Origin: Lentilactobacillus sp. SPB1-3
GTDB lineage: Bacteria > Bacillota > Bacilli > Lactobacillales > Lactobacillaceae
DNA length: 64,000 nucleotides
Assembly: GCF_026913205.2 (NCBI RefSeq)
Contig: NZ_CP168151.1
Coordinates: forward strand, 1,116,001-1,180,000
Direction of reading: 5' to 3'
Below the pieces are notes generated by a model that was not told the origin of the DNA, made no database searches, and saw nothing but the letters and a program-made list of their open reading frames with translations. The position numbers were made by a program, and so were the translations under genes. Of this stretch, positions 1 to 9,885 are shown in pieces. The stretch's first letter is position 1. Every line of letters begins with the position of its first letter.

Positions 1-533
1 GCCAATTTGCTCAAAGTGTCAACCACCGTTGTCGATTGGTGAAAATCAACTCCCAGCTTGATGTCATTGGCATTAACACCCATATCCCTGAAACTGGCAA
101 TCAATTTCGAAACTTGTTGTTGCTGACCTTGAACTATCAGATCACTGACTTCACCTAAAGCGGGCAATACAATGACCACACCAGATAACATATCAACTAA
201 CTGAGAGGCATTGGCATCTTCAGTTGTGTTTGCTAGCGTTGAAATCCGCAATAGATTTTGATACCCTTCATTATTAACTGCCACCAGACTTAAAGGATAA
301 GTCTGCTCTGTTAAGATCACTCCTGGCATTTCGAGCGTCAAGCCAATGATTGGTTTCAATCCATTTTGTAAACATAAGTTATAAAAAGATGGAACAGCAT
401 ACATAACATTCAAATCACTGATACCCAAACTTTGATAACCAAGATTCTTGGCCTGGGTAATTAGGTCAGTAAGTCGAATCGGACTTTTTAACAAGCTAAA
501 TGCTGTTTTAATTCGAATTGGGACAAAACTCAA
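1..533 (-). CDS. dnaE: DNA polymerase III subunit alpha DnaE, N-terminal part (gene runs off the left edge)
   Basis: DnaE is the second replicative C-family polymerase of Firmicutes and extends primers before PolC takes over. About 177 N-terminal codons are visible. They read as the start of the PHP domain, with FVPIRIKTAFSLLKSP near the N terminus, LGYQSLGISDLNVMY around residues 35-48 and a KPIIGLTLE stretch after that. The start is TTG at 531-533, with AAGGAGG seven bases upstream; no ATG fits the homology. It diverges from yjzD. The gene is cut by the window edge, so no polymerase motifs can be checked. The call rests on N-terminal similarity recalled for the family. Confidence 0.88.
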   Translation of the reverse strand, partial: MSFVPIRIKTAFSLLKSPIRLTDLITQAKNLGYQSLGISDLNVMYAVPSFYNLCLQNGLKPIIGLTLEMPGVILTEQTYPLSLVAVNNEGYQNLLRISTLANTTEDANASQLVDMLSGVVIVLPALGEVSDLIVQGQQQQVSKLIASFRDMGVNANDIKLGVDFHQSTTVVDTLSKL

Positions 534-561
534 AGGTGACGCCTCCTTTATATTAGTTATA

Positions 562-567
562 ATTATA
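562..567 (-). promoter_or_regulatory. dnaE -10 box
   Basis: A consensus TATAAT lies on the minus strand 28 bases upstream of the dnaE TTG start. No convincing -35 hexamer is seen at 16-18 bases, so the promoter is a partial call. Confidence 0.45.
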
Positions 568-620
568 ACAGAGGATTAATTTGCATCCCCATAGAATCTA
601 TTTATTTTCTTAGTTAATTG

Positions 621-629
621 TGCTATTAT
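621..629 (+). promoter_or_regulatory. yjzD extended -10 box
   Basis: TGC followed directly by TATTAT forms an extended -10 (TGnTATnnT) about 24 bases upstream of the yjzD start. It is divergent from the dnaE promoter in the same 120-base intergenic region. Confidence 0.4.
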
Positions 630-653
630 ACTTTTGATAGCGAGGTGGGCATG

Positions 654-845
654 ATGTCAAAACTTATTATTAGCAACATTGTAGCAATTTTTTGGGCGTT
701 CATCTTCGGTGAAGTAATTGGATATATTGCTTCTGCCCTTGAATTAATGCCATATAGTAGCCTAGAAATCGGAATTACCGCAGCAATCACTGTATTTATT
801 GCTGTTAACGGAATTTACCTGATCAGCAAGGTTTCCGAATCCTAA
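654..845 (+). CDS. yjzD: YjzD-like DUF2929 small membrane protein
   Basis: This is a 63-residue protein of the DUF2929/YjzD type, whose function is not established. It has two predicted membrane helices, about residues 4-24 (IISNIVAIFWAFIFGEVIGYI) and 38-58, joined by a short acidic loop. The FWAFIFGEV..GYI stretch is the recognisable family signature. ATG codons occur at 651 and 654. The ribosome binding site GAGGTG at 642-647 is three bases from the first and six from the second, so 654 is preferred. A longer reading from TTG at 618 would place the start inside the promoter. It sits back to back with dnaE, an arrangement I recall from other lactobacilli. Confidence 0.75.
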   Translation: MSKLIISNIVAIFWAFIFGEVIGYIASALELMPYSSLEIGITAAITVFIAVNGIYLISKVSES

Positions 846-849
846 TAAC

Positions 850-885
850 AAAAAGAGTGAGTCGATTGCGACTCACTCTTTTTTT
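850..885. terminator. Bidirectional terminator between yjzD and clpB
   Basis: A 15-bp perfect stem (850-864 with 869-883) with an ATTG loop is flanked by A and T runs on both sides. It can end yjzD on the plus strand and clpB on the minus strand. The clpB stop codon lies within its edge. Confidence 0.9.
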
Positions 886-3481
886 ATGCATTTTTAGTAA
901 CTTTAAAAGTTAGATTATCATTATCTAAATCAATTAGTACAGAACTGTCTGGGGCAATCTCATCACCAATAATCATTTTAGCAATTGGTGTCTCAACCCG
1001 ACTAGTAACAAATCTTTGCATTGGTCGAGCCCCATATTGAGGATCATAACCGTTATCTGCGATCCACTGCTTAGCAGCATCAGAAATCTTCAATGTAATT
1101 AATTGAGCACGCGTCCTTTCAGATAAGTGATCAATAATCTTTTGAACAATTTGCTTAATGTTGTCTTTGGTCAACGGAGCAAATGTAATTACGTCATCAA
1201 TTCGATTTAGAAATTCTGGTTTGAAACTTGCTTGGAGCAAAGTATTAACTTGTTCTTTAGCCTGTTCACTAACTTTACCGTCCTCGTCAGTTCCAGACAG
1301 AAGAATATCAGATCCTAAATTAGAAGTCATAATCAAAATAGTGTTTTTAAAGTTAATGGTTCTACCTTGACTATCAGTCAATCGGCCATCATCTAAGACC
1401 TGAAGTAAGATATTAAAGACATCGGGATGAGCTTTTTCAATTTCATCAAATAAAACAATCGTATATGGATTTCTTCTAACTGCTTCAGTTAGCTGCCCAC
1501 CTTCTTCGTAACCTACATAACCAGGGGCTGCACCAACCAATCTTGAAACTGACTCTTTTTCCATATATTCAGACATATCGATTCGGACCATGTGATCTTC
1601 GGAATCAAACAAGTCTTCTGCCAATGCCTTTGCCAATTCCGTCTTACCGACACCAGTTGGTCCAAGAAATAGGAATGAACCTAATGGCTTAGATGGATCA
1701 GACAATCCGGCCCGAGAACGCAAAACTGCATCTGAGACAGCCGTAACGGCTTCGTCTTGACCAATGACTCGCTGATGCAAGTTATCGGCTAATTTCAGTA
1801 ATTTTTGCCTCTCACCTTCAACCAATTTATTGACTGGAATACCAGTTTGCCGACTTACTACACCCGCAATCTCTTCGCTTGTAACAGATTCAGAAACCAG
1901 CCAATCATCGTGCTGATCATTGCTTTCCAATTCATTGATTTCTTTTTCTAGATCCGGAATCGTTCCGTGTTGTAAAACAGCTGCTTCATTTAAATCGTAA
2001 TTATTTTCAGCATTGATCAAATCATTTTTGGCCTGATCTAATTTCCGTTTCACATCACTAAGGTGTTGAATAGACTTCTTTTCAGAACCCCATCTGGCGT
2101 TTAGTTCATTGACTCGTTCTTTGATTGACGCTAAATCTTTTTGAACATTGGCCAATCGTTTCTTAGAAGCGTCATCAGTTTCCTGCTTCAAGGCTGCTTC
2201 TTCGACCTCTAAACGAATCAATTGCCGATTAGCAGAATCTAATTCAGCCGGTTGCGAGTTCATCTCAACCCTAATCTCAGCCGATGCCTCATCGACCAAA
2301 TCAATTGCTTTATCAGGCAAATTACGATCAGTAATATAACGATCAGATAGTTGGGCCGCTGCAACTAAAGCATTATCATGAATTTTAACGCCATGATGAA
2401 TTTCTAAACTTTCTCTCAGCCCTCGTAAGATTGTAATTGTGTCTAAGACGGTTGGTTCTTCAACCAGTACCCGTTGGAATCTTCGTTCAAGCGCTTTGTC
2501 TTTTTCCATGTACTGACGGTATTCATCTATTGTAGTTGCACCAATTAGATGTAACTCTCCCCGAGCCAGCATTGGCTTTAAGATATTACCCGCATCCATA
2601 CTACCTTCAGCTTTACCTGCGCCAACAATGTTATGAATTTCATCAATGAACATAATGATTTGACCGTCAGACTTACGAACTTCCTTCAACACAGCTTGGA
2701 GCCGTTCTTCAAACTCGCCACGGTACTTGGCACCGGCAATCAATGACCCCATATCTAGCTGGTAAATGGTCTTATCTTTAAGATTTTCAGGAACATCATT
2801 AGACGCAATTCGTTTGGCTAGTCCTTCAACCACTGCAGTTTTCCCTACACCAGGAGCACCGATCAGCACTGGATTGTTTTTCGTCTTTCTTGAAAGAATA
2901 GTGATTACTTCAAGAATCTCTTTATCTCGTCCTACGATTGGACCTAGTTTATTTTCTCTAGCAGCTTTTACTAAGTCAGTACCATATTTCTCAAGAGATT
3001 GGTAAGAATCTTCTTGGTTTTTGTTAACTACCTTTTGTCCGCCACGAATTTTATCAACGACATTTTGAACTTTTTGTTCAGTAATATCTTGATTAGCAAG
3101 GTAATCCTTAAACTTGTCACCATGAATACGCATTAACGCAATCGTTAAAGTATCCACTGCGATATATTTGTCATCAAGCTTATTTTTTACTTGTTCAGCA
3201 TCTTGTAATAATTCATACAGATTTGAAGACATTGATTGACCATAAGAGACATTCGCCCCTTCTACGACAGCAATCGCGTCAATTTCGTCATCAAGTTCTT
3301 TTTCAACAGCGTTGATGTCTAAACCCAATTCAGAATAAATCTGGCGAGCAAGTTCTCCTGGTTGAACTAATGCTTTAAATAAATGTGCAACACTAATATT
3401 TTGTTGTTTTCTAGTAACTGCAATTTGTTGAGCAGATGATATCGCAGTTGCCACTGCTTCAGTTAAATTATCTGGATTCAT
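884..3481 (-). CDS. clpB: ATP-dependent disaggregase ClpB
   Basis: ClpB is a cytoplasmic HSP100 AAA+ hexamer that pulls polypeptides out of aggregates together with DnaK/DnaJ/GrpE, also encoded in this window. The 865-residue product has the full order: N domain (1-145), NBD1 with Walker [10 protein letters not shown] at about 208-216 and Walker B IMFIDEIH at 276-283, the coiled-coil M domain (about 400-530), and NBD2 with [11 protein letters not shown] and [13 protein letters not shown]. There is no ClpP-binding loop, which fits ClpB rather than ClpC/ClpE. The start MNPDNLTEA is chosen because AAGGTGAT lies just upstream and family length fits; a longer reading to 3562 would include the promoter. 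A CtsR-like operator lies upstream. Confidence 0.97.
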   Translation of the reverse strand: MNPDNLTEAVATAISSAQQIAVTRKQQNISVAHLFKALVQPGELARQIYSELGLDINAVEKELDDEIDAIAVVEGANVSYGQSMSSNLYELLQDAEQVKNKLDDKYIAVDTLTIALMRIHGDKFKDYLANQDITEQKVQNVVDKIRGGQKVVNKNQEDSYQSLEKYGTDLVKAARENKLGPIVGRDKEILEVITILSRKTKNNPVLIGAPGVGKTAVVEGLAKRIASNDVPENLKDKTIYQLDMGSLIAGAKYRGEFEERLQAVLKEVRKSDGQIIMFIDEIHNIVGAGKAEGSMDAGNILKPMLARGELHLIGATTIDEYRQYMEKDKALERRFQRVLVEEPTVLDTITILRGLRESLEIHHGVKIHDNALVAAAQLSDRYITDRNLPDKAIDLVDEASAEIRVEMNSQPAELDSANRQLIRLEVEEAALKQETDDASKKRLANVQKDLASIKERVNELNARWGSEKKSIQHLSDVKRKLDQAKNDLINAENNYDLNEAAVLQHGTIPDLEKEINELESNDQHDDWLVSESVTSEEIAGVVSRQTGIPVNKLVEGERQKLLKLADNLHQRVIGQDEAVTAVSDAVLRSRAGLSDPSKPLGSFLFLGPTGVGKTELAKALAEDLFDSEDHMVRIDMSEYMEKESVSRLVGAAPGYVGYEEGGQLTEAVRRNPYTIVLFDEIEKAHPDVFNILLQVLDDGRLTDSQGRTINFKNTILIMTSNLGSDILLSGTDEDGKVSEQAKEQVNTLLQASFKPEFLNRIDDVITFAPLTKDNIKQIVQKIIDHLSERTRAQLITLKISDAAKQWIADNGYDPQYGARPMQRFVTSRVETPIAKMIIGDEIAPDSSVLIDLDNDNLTFKVTKNA

Positions 3482-3552
3482 TTTATTATCACCTTTTTTA
3501 CTGTAATTAAAAAAGTTTGAAATAACTTTGTATTCCAAACTTGATTGCATAT

Positions 3553-3590
3553 ATTCTAACAAATTATCTGTTGTTTGACCAATCCTGACG
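3553..3590 (-). promoter_or_regulatory. clpB promoter with probable CtsR operator
   Basis: On the minus strand TTGGTC (3577-3582) and TAGAAT (3553-3558) are separated by 18 bases. Overlapping the -35 is a heptad direct repeat, CGTCAGG-ATT-GGTCAAA (3574-3590). It matches the CtsR operator layout, RGTCAAA-NNN-RGTCAAA, with a perfect proximal and a degraded distal half-site. CtsR repression of clp genes is well known in lactobacilli; binding here is inferred. Confidence 0.6.
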
Positions 3591-3591
3591 T

Positions 3592-4830
3592 TTATTTTTT
3601 TGCGTAAAGTTTGGAAATTTCAATAATAACATCGACAGCTCGTTCCATAGTTTTAATTGAGACATATTCAAACCGACCGTGCATATTTTCACCACCGGCG
3701 AAGATGTTAGGGGTTGGTAATCCCATGTAAGAGATTTTAGAACCATCTGTACCACCACGAACCGGAAAGACGTTTGGCTTAACACCAACATTTTCCATTG
3801 CTTGCTCAGCAATCTTCACAACTTCAGGATTCTTAGCAACAATTTCTCCCATGTTGTAGTATTGATCTTTTAGTTCTACCTTGATTCGATCAACGCCGAA
3901 GTCATGATTCATTTCATCGGCAATACCGGCAAATAAACGTTTTCTAGCTTCGAATCGATCACGATCATGATCTCTGATAATATAGCTCATTTCAGCATGG
4001 TCAACTGTCCCTTGAAAATCGTCAACGTGGAAAAATCCTTGCCGATCAGATGTTTTTTCAGGACGATCATATACTGGTAATTGGCTATGAAAATCCATGG
4101 CGACTTGAATAGCGTTGACCATAATTCCCTTAGCTTCGGCTGGATGCACATCAGTACCAGTAACTGTTACTTTAGCGGCTGCCGCGTTGAAAGTTTCATA
4201 GTTAAGATCGCCTAATGGGCCACCATCAACAGTATAAGCAACGTCAGCACCAAAATCATCAACATCAAAATGATCTGCACCAGTCCCAATTTCCTCATCA
4301 GGGCCAAATGCCACCTTAATAGTTCCGTGTTTTTCTTCTGGATTATTTTGAAAATAAGTAAGCATAGAAATAATTTCTGCCACACCCGACTTATCATCTG
4401 CTCCTAACAAAGTTGAGCCATCGGTTGTGATCAAAGTGTCTCCTTCATATTTCTTTAAACTGGGAAATACTTTAGGGTTAAGTTGATATTGTCCCGCTTG
4501 GTCTAAATTGATTACTGAATGGCCGTCATAATTCTCGTGAATTTGTGGCTCAATATTAACTGAATTAAATGCCGCCGTATCAACATGTGAAATAAAGCCA
4601 ATTGCTGGAACTTTATCCGAGACATTGGCTGGGAGAGTTGCAAAGACATACCCACTTTGTTGATTAATATGAACATCGGTCAAATTTAAATCTTCTAGCA
4701 TCTTCTTTAATTTGTTAATGAACTCAACCTGATTTTCAGAAGAAGGAATGGTAGTAGAGTCAGGATTTGACCGCGTATTTTCCTTCACAAAATTCAAAAA
4801 ATTAGGAATTAATTCTGTATATTTTGCCAT
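3592..4830 (-). CDS. pepT: Peptidase T (tripeptide aminopeptidase)
   Basis: PepT is a cytoplasmic zinc aminopeptidase of family M20B that removes the N-terminal residue of tripeptides, part of the peptide-use pathway of lactic acid bacteria. The 412-residue length is typical. Expected metal ligands and catalytic residues are visible: H82 in SHVDTA, D145 in GADDKSG, the E179-E180 pair in GPDEEIG, D202 in VDGGPLG and a C-terminal GGENMHGR histidine. The start has GGAGG upstream. It follows the Nif3-family gene by 16 bases, so the two are probably co-transcribed. clpB downstream has its own promoter. Confidence 0.96.
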   Translation of the reverse strand: MAKYTELIPNFLNFVKENTRSNPDSTTIPSSENQVEFINKLKKMLEDLNLTDVHINQQSGYVFATLPANVSDKVPAIGFISHVDTAAFNSVNIEPQIHENYDGHSVINLDQAGQYQLNPKVFPSLKKYEGDTLITTDGSTLLGADDKSGVAEIISMLTYFQNNPEEKHGTIKVAFGPDEEIGTGADHFDVDDFGADVAYTVDGGPLGDLNYETFNAAAAKVTVTGTDVHPAEAKGIMVNAIQVAMDFHSQLPVYDRPEKTSDRQGFFHVDDFQGTVDHAEMSYIIRDHDRDRFEARKRLFAGIADEMNHDFGVDRIKVELKDQYYNMGEIVAKNPEVVKIAEQAMENVGVKPNVFPVRGGTDGSKISYMGLPTPNIFAGGENMHGRFEYVSIKTMERAVDVIIEISKLYAKK

Positions 4831-4846
4831 AATGATTCCTCCAATA

Positions 4847-5962
4847 TTATCTAAATGTAAATGGATCAGTATTTAGTTGCGAGGCACTAATTTGAATGTC
4901 CCAGTTCAATTCACGTTTCCAATTATTAAATAATTCAACCAACTTTGGTTTACAAATACTTTCGATATGATGACCTGGATCGATAACCGGCATATCTGCA
5001 GCGAGCATATCATGACCAGTATGGTAATAAACATCACCAGTAACGTAAACATCAGCGCCCATCTTTTGAGCAAGTTGATAAAATTTACCACCATCCCCAC
5101 CAAGCACTGCGACTTTTTTAACTTGCCGTTGCTCATTGTTAGCAATCACTCTTAATCCAGCCACTTGATATTTATCCTTAACCATTTGAGTAAAATCAGC
5201 GAGTGTCATTTCGGATTCGAGTTCACCCACTCTACCCATTGTGTATTGATGAAATTTATCTTCTACCTTGATCAGACTGTAAAAGGGCTTTTGTAGTGGA
5301 TGGACATCGTTAAGAGCTTTAATAACTTGGTCTACTTTACTTTTGAACACTTCGAATTCAAGTCTGACATTACCTCTTTCGGTTGGTTCACCAACATTTC
5401 CCAAATCCGGATCAGAAAATGATTTAGGTACGTAATAGGCAGTTCCGTCAACTTCGTAAGTATAACCAGTATATTCGCTGTTATTAACTTCGGCGCCAGA
5501 ATCAACTAGTGACATTCTCACGGCCGCCGAATAAACCTTGGGCACTTGAACGGTTAGTCGATAAACAGGATCGATATAACCTGGCACCATACCAGATAAA
5601 TTCTTAAGGCCTAATTTTTCGGCTAGCCAATCATTCATTCCATTATCTGCAAAATCCAAATTGGTATGGGCTGAATACACTGTAATATTATTTTGAATCA
5701 ACTTAGCGTACATTGCATTTTGTGGATCAGATAAATCCAAATTTTTAGCTGGCCGAAACATCATTGGATGATGTGAAAAAATAAAATCAACTCCGTTCTC
5801 AATTGCTTCGTCAACAACTTGAGGGCGAACATCTAGTGTAACCATTAATTTTGAAGTTTCAGCATCCAATGAACCTAATTGCAATCCGACTGGATCTTTT
5901 TCCATCGCCAAATACTTAGGAGCAAACTTTTCGAAACGGTCGATAACTTGCTTAACTTTCAC
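4847..5962 (-). CDS. Nif3-like dinuclear metal centre hexameric protein (YqfO family)
   Basis: This is a 371-residue Nif3/DUF34 protein with the long Firmicute architecture, in which a PII-like domain (about 135-240) interrupts the two Nif3 halves. Metal-binding motifs are present: FSHHPMMF with H64 and H65, SAHTNLD at about 97-103, and a C-terminal DPGHHIES. The family is annotated as GTP cyclohydrolase type 2-like, but the cellular role is unsettled. The start is GTG at 5960-5962, inside the last codons of trmK (11-base overlap), with AAGGAG ten bases upstream. The pairing with trmK is conserved across Firmicutes. Confidence 0.93.
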   Translation of the reverse strand: MKVKQVIDRFEKFAPKYLAMEKDPVGLQLGSLDAETSKLMVTLDVRPQVVDEAIENGVDFIFSHHPMMFRPAKNLDLSDPQNAMYAKLIQNNITVYSAHTNLDFADNGMNDWLAEKLGLKNLSGMVPGYIDPVYRLTVQVPKVYSAAVRMSLVDSGAEVNNSEYTGYTYEVDGTAYYVPKSFSDPDLGNVGEPTERGNVRLEFEVFKSKVDQVIKALNDVHPLQKPFYSLIKVEDKFHQYTMGRVGELESEMTLADFTQMVKDKYQVAGLRVIANNEQRQVKKVAVLGGDGGKFYQLAQKMGADVYVTGDVYYHTGHDMLAADMPVIDPGHHIESICKPKLVELFNNWKRELNWDIQISASQLNTDPFTFR

Positions 5963-6656
5963 TGTTAAGGATCTCCTTTATCATTTCAATTTCGTTTGTG
6001 AACTGACTAACTTTTGTTTGATCAGCGTGATGTGACTGAACAATATTGTCTAAGATGCCCTGCTTTTGGGTTAATTCCCGTTGCCACTTTTTAATGAACG
6101 TTTGATTTTGTTCAATTCTCAATTTCGGTCCAAAGAATAAATCTTCAGCAGCATATTGAGGAACTTGGCCGATTTGTTGGCCAACAATGATTTCGTAGAT
6201 ATGACCATCTTCTTCTAAGATGTCTTCAGCAGTAATGGTGTAACCATTGTCCATCAGCCACCGCCTAACATTTTCTTCACCAACGTTTGGTTGTAAAATA
6301 AGGGTTTCTTCACCGGTCAAACGCTCTTTATCGGATTCAAGAATATGGGTAATTAAAGCTCCCCCCATTCCGGCAATGGTGATGTGGTCAACATTATCTC
6401 CTGGTTCAATGGCTGCTAAACCATCAGCTAACCTTGGCTGCAACATTTCGTTCAAACCGGCTTTAGCAATCTCATGCTTGGCATTATCAAGTGGTCCTTC
6501 ACGAACCTCTCCGACTACTCCATACTTAATAATACCGTTTAAAGCTAAATTAATCGGTAAATATGCATGATCTGAACCAATATCTGCTAATCGACTGTTA
6601 GGTTTTACGTATTTTCCCACCGTTGCAAGGCGGACTGATAAATGTGTACTATTCAT
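5952..6656 (-). CDS. trmK: tRNA (adenine(22)-N(1))-methyltransferase TrmK
   Basis: TrmK is an SAM-dependent methyltransferase that makes m1A22 in tRNA. The 234-residue protein has an N-terminal Rossmann domain with the SAM motif ADIGSDHAYLPI at about 24-35 and the diagnostic ITIAGMGGALI near 93-103, followed by a C-terminal coiled-coil region (about 170-234). The start ATG has GAGGAG upstream. It lies directly downstream of the rpoD terminator and overlaps the Nif3-family gene, suggesting a trmK-nif3-pepT unit. Confidence 0.95.
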   Translation of the reverse strand: MNSTHLSVRLATVGKYVKPNSRLADIGSDHAYLPINLALNGIIKYGVVGEVREGPLDNAKHEIAKAGLNEMLQPRLADGLAAIEPGDNVDHITIAGMGGALITHILESDKERLTGEETLILQPNVGEENVRRWLMDNGYTITAEDILEEDGHIYEIIVGQQIGQVPQYAAEDLFFGPKLRIEQNQTFIKKWQRELTQKQGILDNIVQSHHADQTKVSQFTNEIEMIKEILNSES

Positions 6657-6686
6657 TATTAACTCCTCAATGTGCTTGGTAATTCA

Positions 6687-6715
6687 ATTATAATTTATCC
6701 ACATACAAAAAAACA
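6687..6715 (-). promoter_or_regulatory. Possible trmK promoter
   Basis: A TATAAT (6687-6692, minus strand) lies 31 bases upstream of the trmK start, with TGTTTT 17 bases further up. The -35 match is weak and overlaps the arm of the rpoD terminator, so only the -10 is persuasive. Confidence 0.4.
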
Positions 6716-6753
6716 GGGACAGCTCAACATTTAGTTAAGCTGTCCCTGTTTTT
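6707..6753 (-). terminator. Terminator downstream of rpoD
   Basis: A long inverted repeat built on AACAGGGACAGCT and its complement, with a short inner AAC/GTT extension, is followed by a T run on the minus strand. It closes the dnaG-rpoD unit. Confidence 0.9.
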
Positions 6754-6757
6754 ATTT

Positions 6758-7894
6758 TTACTCTAAGAAATCTTTAAGTTGTTTACTACGTGAAGGATGG
6801 CGTAATTTACGTAACGCCTTAGCTTCGATTTGACGAATTCGTTCACGGGTAACACCAAACACTTTACCAACTTCTTCAAGGGTTCTTGTCCGACCATCAT
6901 CAAGACCGAATCTCAAACGAAGAACGTTTTCTTCACGATCTGTCAAAGTATCCAAGACACCTTCAAGTTGTTCTTTTAACAATTCATATGCAGCATGATC
7001 AGCTGGGGATGTAGCATCTTGATCTTCAATGAAGTCACCAAGATGAGAATCATCCTCTTCACCAATTGGTGTTTCCAATGAAACTGGTTCTTGAGCAATC
7101 TTCAAGATTTCTCTAACCTTTTCAGTTGGCATAACCATTTCTGCACCAATTTCAAATGGTAATGGTTCACGACCAAGATCTTGCAAGAATAATCTTTGAA
7201 TTCTGATTAACTTGTTGATAGTTTCAACCATGTGAACCGGAATCCGGATAGTTCTGGCTTGGTCAGCAATGGCACGAGTAATCGCCTGTCTGATCCACCA
7301 GGTTGCATAAGTTGAGAACTTGAATCCTTTGCGATAATCAAACTTCTCAACGGCCTTCATCAAGCCCATGTTACCTTCTTGAATCAAATCAAGGAATTGC
7401 ATTCCACGACCAACGTAACGCTTAGCGATGGAAACAACCAAACGTAAGTTAGCTTCAGCAAGTTCTTGCTTAGCTTCTTCATCACCATCTTCAATTCGTT
7501 TAGCCAAATTGATTTCTTCATCCGCGCTTAATAATGAAACTCGACCAATTTCCTTAAGGTACATTCTAACTGGATCATTAATTTTAACTCCAGTAGGAGC
7601 AGAAACATCAGAAAGTTCCTTCTTAGTTACTTTCTTAGCGGCCCCAATAGCCCGTGGATCTGGATCGCCGTTTTCATCAACAACACTGATTCCGTTATCT
7701 TCAACATTTTCCAATAACTCTTCAATGCCCTTTTCATCAAGTGCATATTGTTCAATGATTTTTTCGCTTAATTCATCATAAGTAACATGGCCAATTGGCT
7801 TATCATGTTTGATGATCTCGTTAAGTTCTGTTTGGTAAGGTAATTTCTTTTCAGCGGTTTTTGCGCTTTTCTTTGTTTCATCTTTTTTTGCCAT
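6758..7894 (-). CDS. rpoD: Primary RNA polymerase sigma factor RpoD (SigA)
   Basis: This is the housekeeping sigma factor, 378 residues. A short lysine-rich N terminus and region 1.1-like segment lead into region 1.2 ([13 protein letters not shown], about 105-117). Region 2 follows with [17 protein letters not shown] and the -10-recognition and melting segment [17 protein letters not shown]. Then comes region 3, and region 4 with the helix-turn-helix [20 protein letters not shown] near the C terminus. The start has GGGAGG upstream. It sits 20 bases after dnaG, the classic macromolecular synthesis operon. rpsU, the third partner in some bacteria, lies elsewhere in this window. Confidence 0.98.
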   Translation of the reverse strand: MAKKDETKKSAKTAEKKLPYQTELNEIIKHDKPIGHVTYDELSEKIIEQYALDEKGIEELLENVEDNGISVVDENGDPDPRAIGAAKKVTKKELSDVSAPTGVKINDPVRMYLKEIGRVSLLSADEEINLAKRIEDGDEEAKQELAEANLRLVVSIAKRYVGRGMQFLDLIQEGNMGLMKAVEKFDYRKGFKFSTYATWWIRQAITRAIADQARTIRIPVHMVETINKLIRIQRLFLQDLGREPLPFEIGAEMVMPTEKVREILKIAQEPVSLETPIGEEDDSHLGDFIEDQDATSPADHAAYELLKEQLEGVLDTLTDREENVLRLRFGLDDGRTRTLEEVGKVFGVTRERIRQIEAKALRKLRHPSRSKQLKDFLE

Positions 7895-7914
7895 TCAAAG
7901 TGCCTCCCAGTATG

Positions 7915-9759
7915 CTAAACATGTTTACCAGCCTGTTTTTTTTGTTCCAATTGAACAATCTCAATTGTTAATTGTCGTTGCCTTTGTACGTCCCCAATCG
8001 TCACAGCTTCCTGTAATTCTTGACGTTTACTTGCGATTTTATCAATAACTGGCGCACGATTTATAATCAAGTTTACATAATCGTCGATTTCACTATCAGT
8101 AGATTCACCAGCTAAATCTAGTGAATCGATTTCCACTAATAACGATTGCAAAGCATTTTCAGTAATGAAGCTACTCATTGTGGCCACATTATACTCGTCG
8201 AACTTAGTGAAATAACCTTCCGACAAAAGATACAGCATTTGAAACTCTTCGTCAACAAATGCGAAATTTTCAATTCCCTGAACTTTCAGCCAAATGTCAT
8301 GATCGTGCAACATCCGATTAAGTAACCTAGCTTCTGCAAATTGAACCAGATTCCATTTCTGACTAACTTGTGCAGGCTGATTTATCGGTGCAACCGCCAC
8401 ATTAGGTTGATAAGAACTATCATTGTGCGATTGCTGCCGTTGATTAGAAGCGGCTAAAGTTTCTAACCGACTACTAAGTAATTCCTTTGAAACATTAAAT
8501 TCACTAGCAACTTTATTTAGATACAAGTCACGAGTGATTGGAGATGACTCCTTAGCAATTACGGTTAATGCTTCAGAAATATAATTACCAGAATCAACCT
8601 CCGACTCTAAATTATACTGCTTTTTTAGATAATTGAGTTCAAAATCGATTGGTGAAGCTGCATGTTTTACCAACTCCATAAATTGATCAGTTCCTCGTTG
8701 CCTGATAAATTCATCCGGATCCAAATTGTCAGGAACCGTCACGATTTTTACGGCGACTTTAGAGTTATTAGCAAAACTGTCGATTGCTCGCTTGATTGCT
8801 TTTTGACCGGGTGTATCCCCATCATAAGAAATCACGACTTCGTTGGTAATACGAGAAATGTCGTACACTTGCTCATCAGTTAAGCTAGTACCCATTGAAG
8901 CGATTCCCGAATGGATTCCGGCCTGATCAGCTGAAATAACATCCATGAAACCTTCAAGTAAGATTGCTGGATCATTTTTTCGAATACTTAGTCTAGCTGA
9001 ATCGAGGTTAAATAACACCTTACGCTTATTAAAAATTTCTGTTTCCGGACTATTTAAATACTTAGGTAAGTCCGGTTGCTTATTAAGCAGTCTTCCAGAA
9101 AACGCCACAGTTTTACCATTCTCGTTTCTGATGGGAAACATCACCCGATCGACAAACCGATCATACAAATCACCACTGTCATTTTCTGAGAACAATCCTG
9201 ATTTTCTAAGTAACTGAAAATCAGTTTTCTTTTCATCAAAGAATGGCTTTAATAATCGTTGACCTGGAGCGAATCCCAAATGATACTTCTCAATGGTGTC
9301 ATCGGTTAAGCCGCGCTTCTTCAAATAATCTAAAGCAGGTCGGCCTAACTCAGTATTAACTAGAATATGATGGTACAAAGTTACTGCTTGTTCGTGGATA
9401 TCCATTAATTGAAATGCAACTGAGTTTTCACGTTTTGCTTGCTGATTACCATCACTAGCATATTTTTCATCTAAATGAATATTTTGAAGGTCAGCAACCT
9501 TACGTACAGCCTCTGGAAACGTTAAATTTTCGAGTTCCATCAAAAATTTAAATACGTTACCACCACGACCACAGCTAAAGCAATGAAAAATTTGTTTGTC
9601 TTCGGATACCGAAAAAGATGGGGTCCGTTCCTCATGAAAAGGACACAGGCCAAACAGATTTTTCCCAGATTGAGTAAGTTGAACATACTGTGACACAACG
9701 TCAACAATATTAACTTGTGAACGAACTTGCTCGATCACTTCTTCAGGGATCATTGCCAT
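7915..9759 (-). CDS. dnaG: DNA primase DnaG
   Basis: DnaG makes RNA primers for replication with the DnaB-type helicase. The 614-residue protein has the N-terminal CHC2 zinc finger with C39, H42, C60 and C63. A TOPRIM catalytic core follows with LLEGFMDVI at about 261-269 and the acidic SYDGDTPGQKA near 307-317. The C-terminal helicase-binding region (about 440-614) is poorly conserved, as usual. The first ATG (9757-9759) is preferred because GGGAGG is eight bases upstream; the ATG two codons later is an alternative. rpoD follows directly. A hairpin without a T run precedes the gene. Confidence 0.97.
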   Translation of the reverse strand: MAMIPEEVIEQVRSQVNIVDVVSQYVQLTQSGKNLFGLCPFHEERTPSFSVSEDKQIFHCFSCGRGGNVFKFLMELENLTFPEAVRKVADLQNIHLDEKYASDGNQQAKRENSVAFQLMDIHEQAVTLYHHILVNTELGRPALDYLKKRGLTDDTIEKYHLGFAPGQRLLKPFFDEKKTDFQLLRKSGLFSENDSGDLYDRFVDRVMFPIRNENGKTVAFSGRLLNKQPDLPKYLNSPETEIFNKRKVLFNLDSARLSIRKNDPAILLEGFMDVISADQAGIHSGIASMGTSLTDEQVYDISRITNEVVISYDGDTPGQKAIKRAIDSFANNSKVAVKIVTVPDNLDPDEFIRQRGTDQFMELVKHAASPIDFELNYLKKQYNLESEVDSGNYISEALTVIAKESSPITRDLYLNKVASEFNVSKELLSSRLETLAASNQRQQSHNDSSYQPNVAVAPINQPAQVSQKWNLVQFAEARLLNRMLHDHDIWLKVQGIENFAFVDEEFQMLYLLSEGYFTKFDEYNVATMSSFITENALQSLLVEIDSLDLAGESTDSEIDDYVNLIINRAPVIDKIASKRQELQEAVTIGDVQRQRQLTIEIVQLEQKKQAGKHV

Positions 9760-9799
9760 TTACCTCGCCTCCCATCTTTAAAGCTCTCTAATCCATGAA

Positions 9800-9826
9800 G
9801 AAGTCGCACTTAAAAAGTGCGACTTC
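9800..9826 (-). other. Perfect 12-bp hairpin in the dnaG leader
   Basis: The 12-bp stem GAAGTCGCACTT (9800-9811) pairs with 9815-9826 around a 3-base loop. No T run follows on either strand, so it is not a normal intrinsic terminator. It lies between the likely dnaG promoter and the ribosome binding site. Confidence 0.75.
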
Positions 9827-9846
9827 CTCTTAGCGACACATATTAG

Positions 9847-9875
9847 ATGTTACCATACTAATACACGTTCCACAA
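9847..9875 (-). promoter_or_regulatory. Probable dnaG-rpoD promoter
   Basis: On the minus strand TTGTGG (9870-9875) and TAACAT (9847-9852) are spaced 17 bases apart in the glyS-dnaG gap. Transcription would start near 9840 and include the hairpin at 9800-9826. Confidence 0.45.
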
Positions 9876-9885
9876 TCAAAATGAC

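Noticed and set aside
3482-3562. N-terminal extension of clpB to 3562.
   Set aside because: The extra codons cover the -10 region and leader and do not belong to the ClpB N domain.
9800-9826. glyS terminator.
   Set aside because: The hairpin has no T run on either strand, so it was described as a leader hairpin instead.
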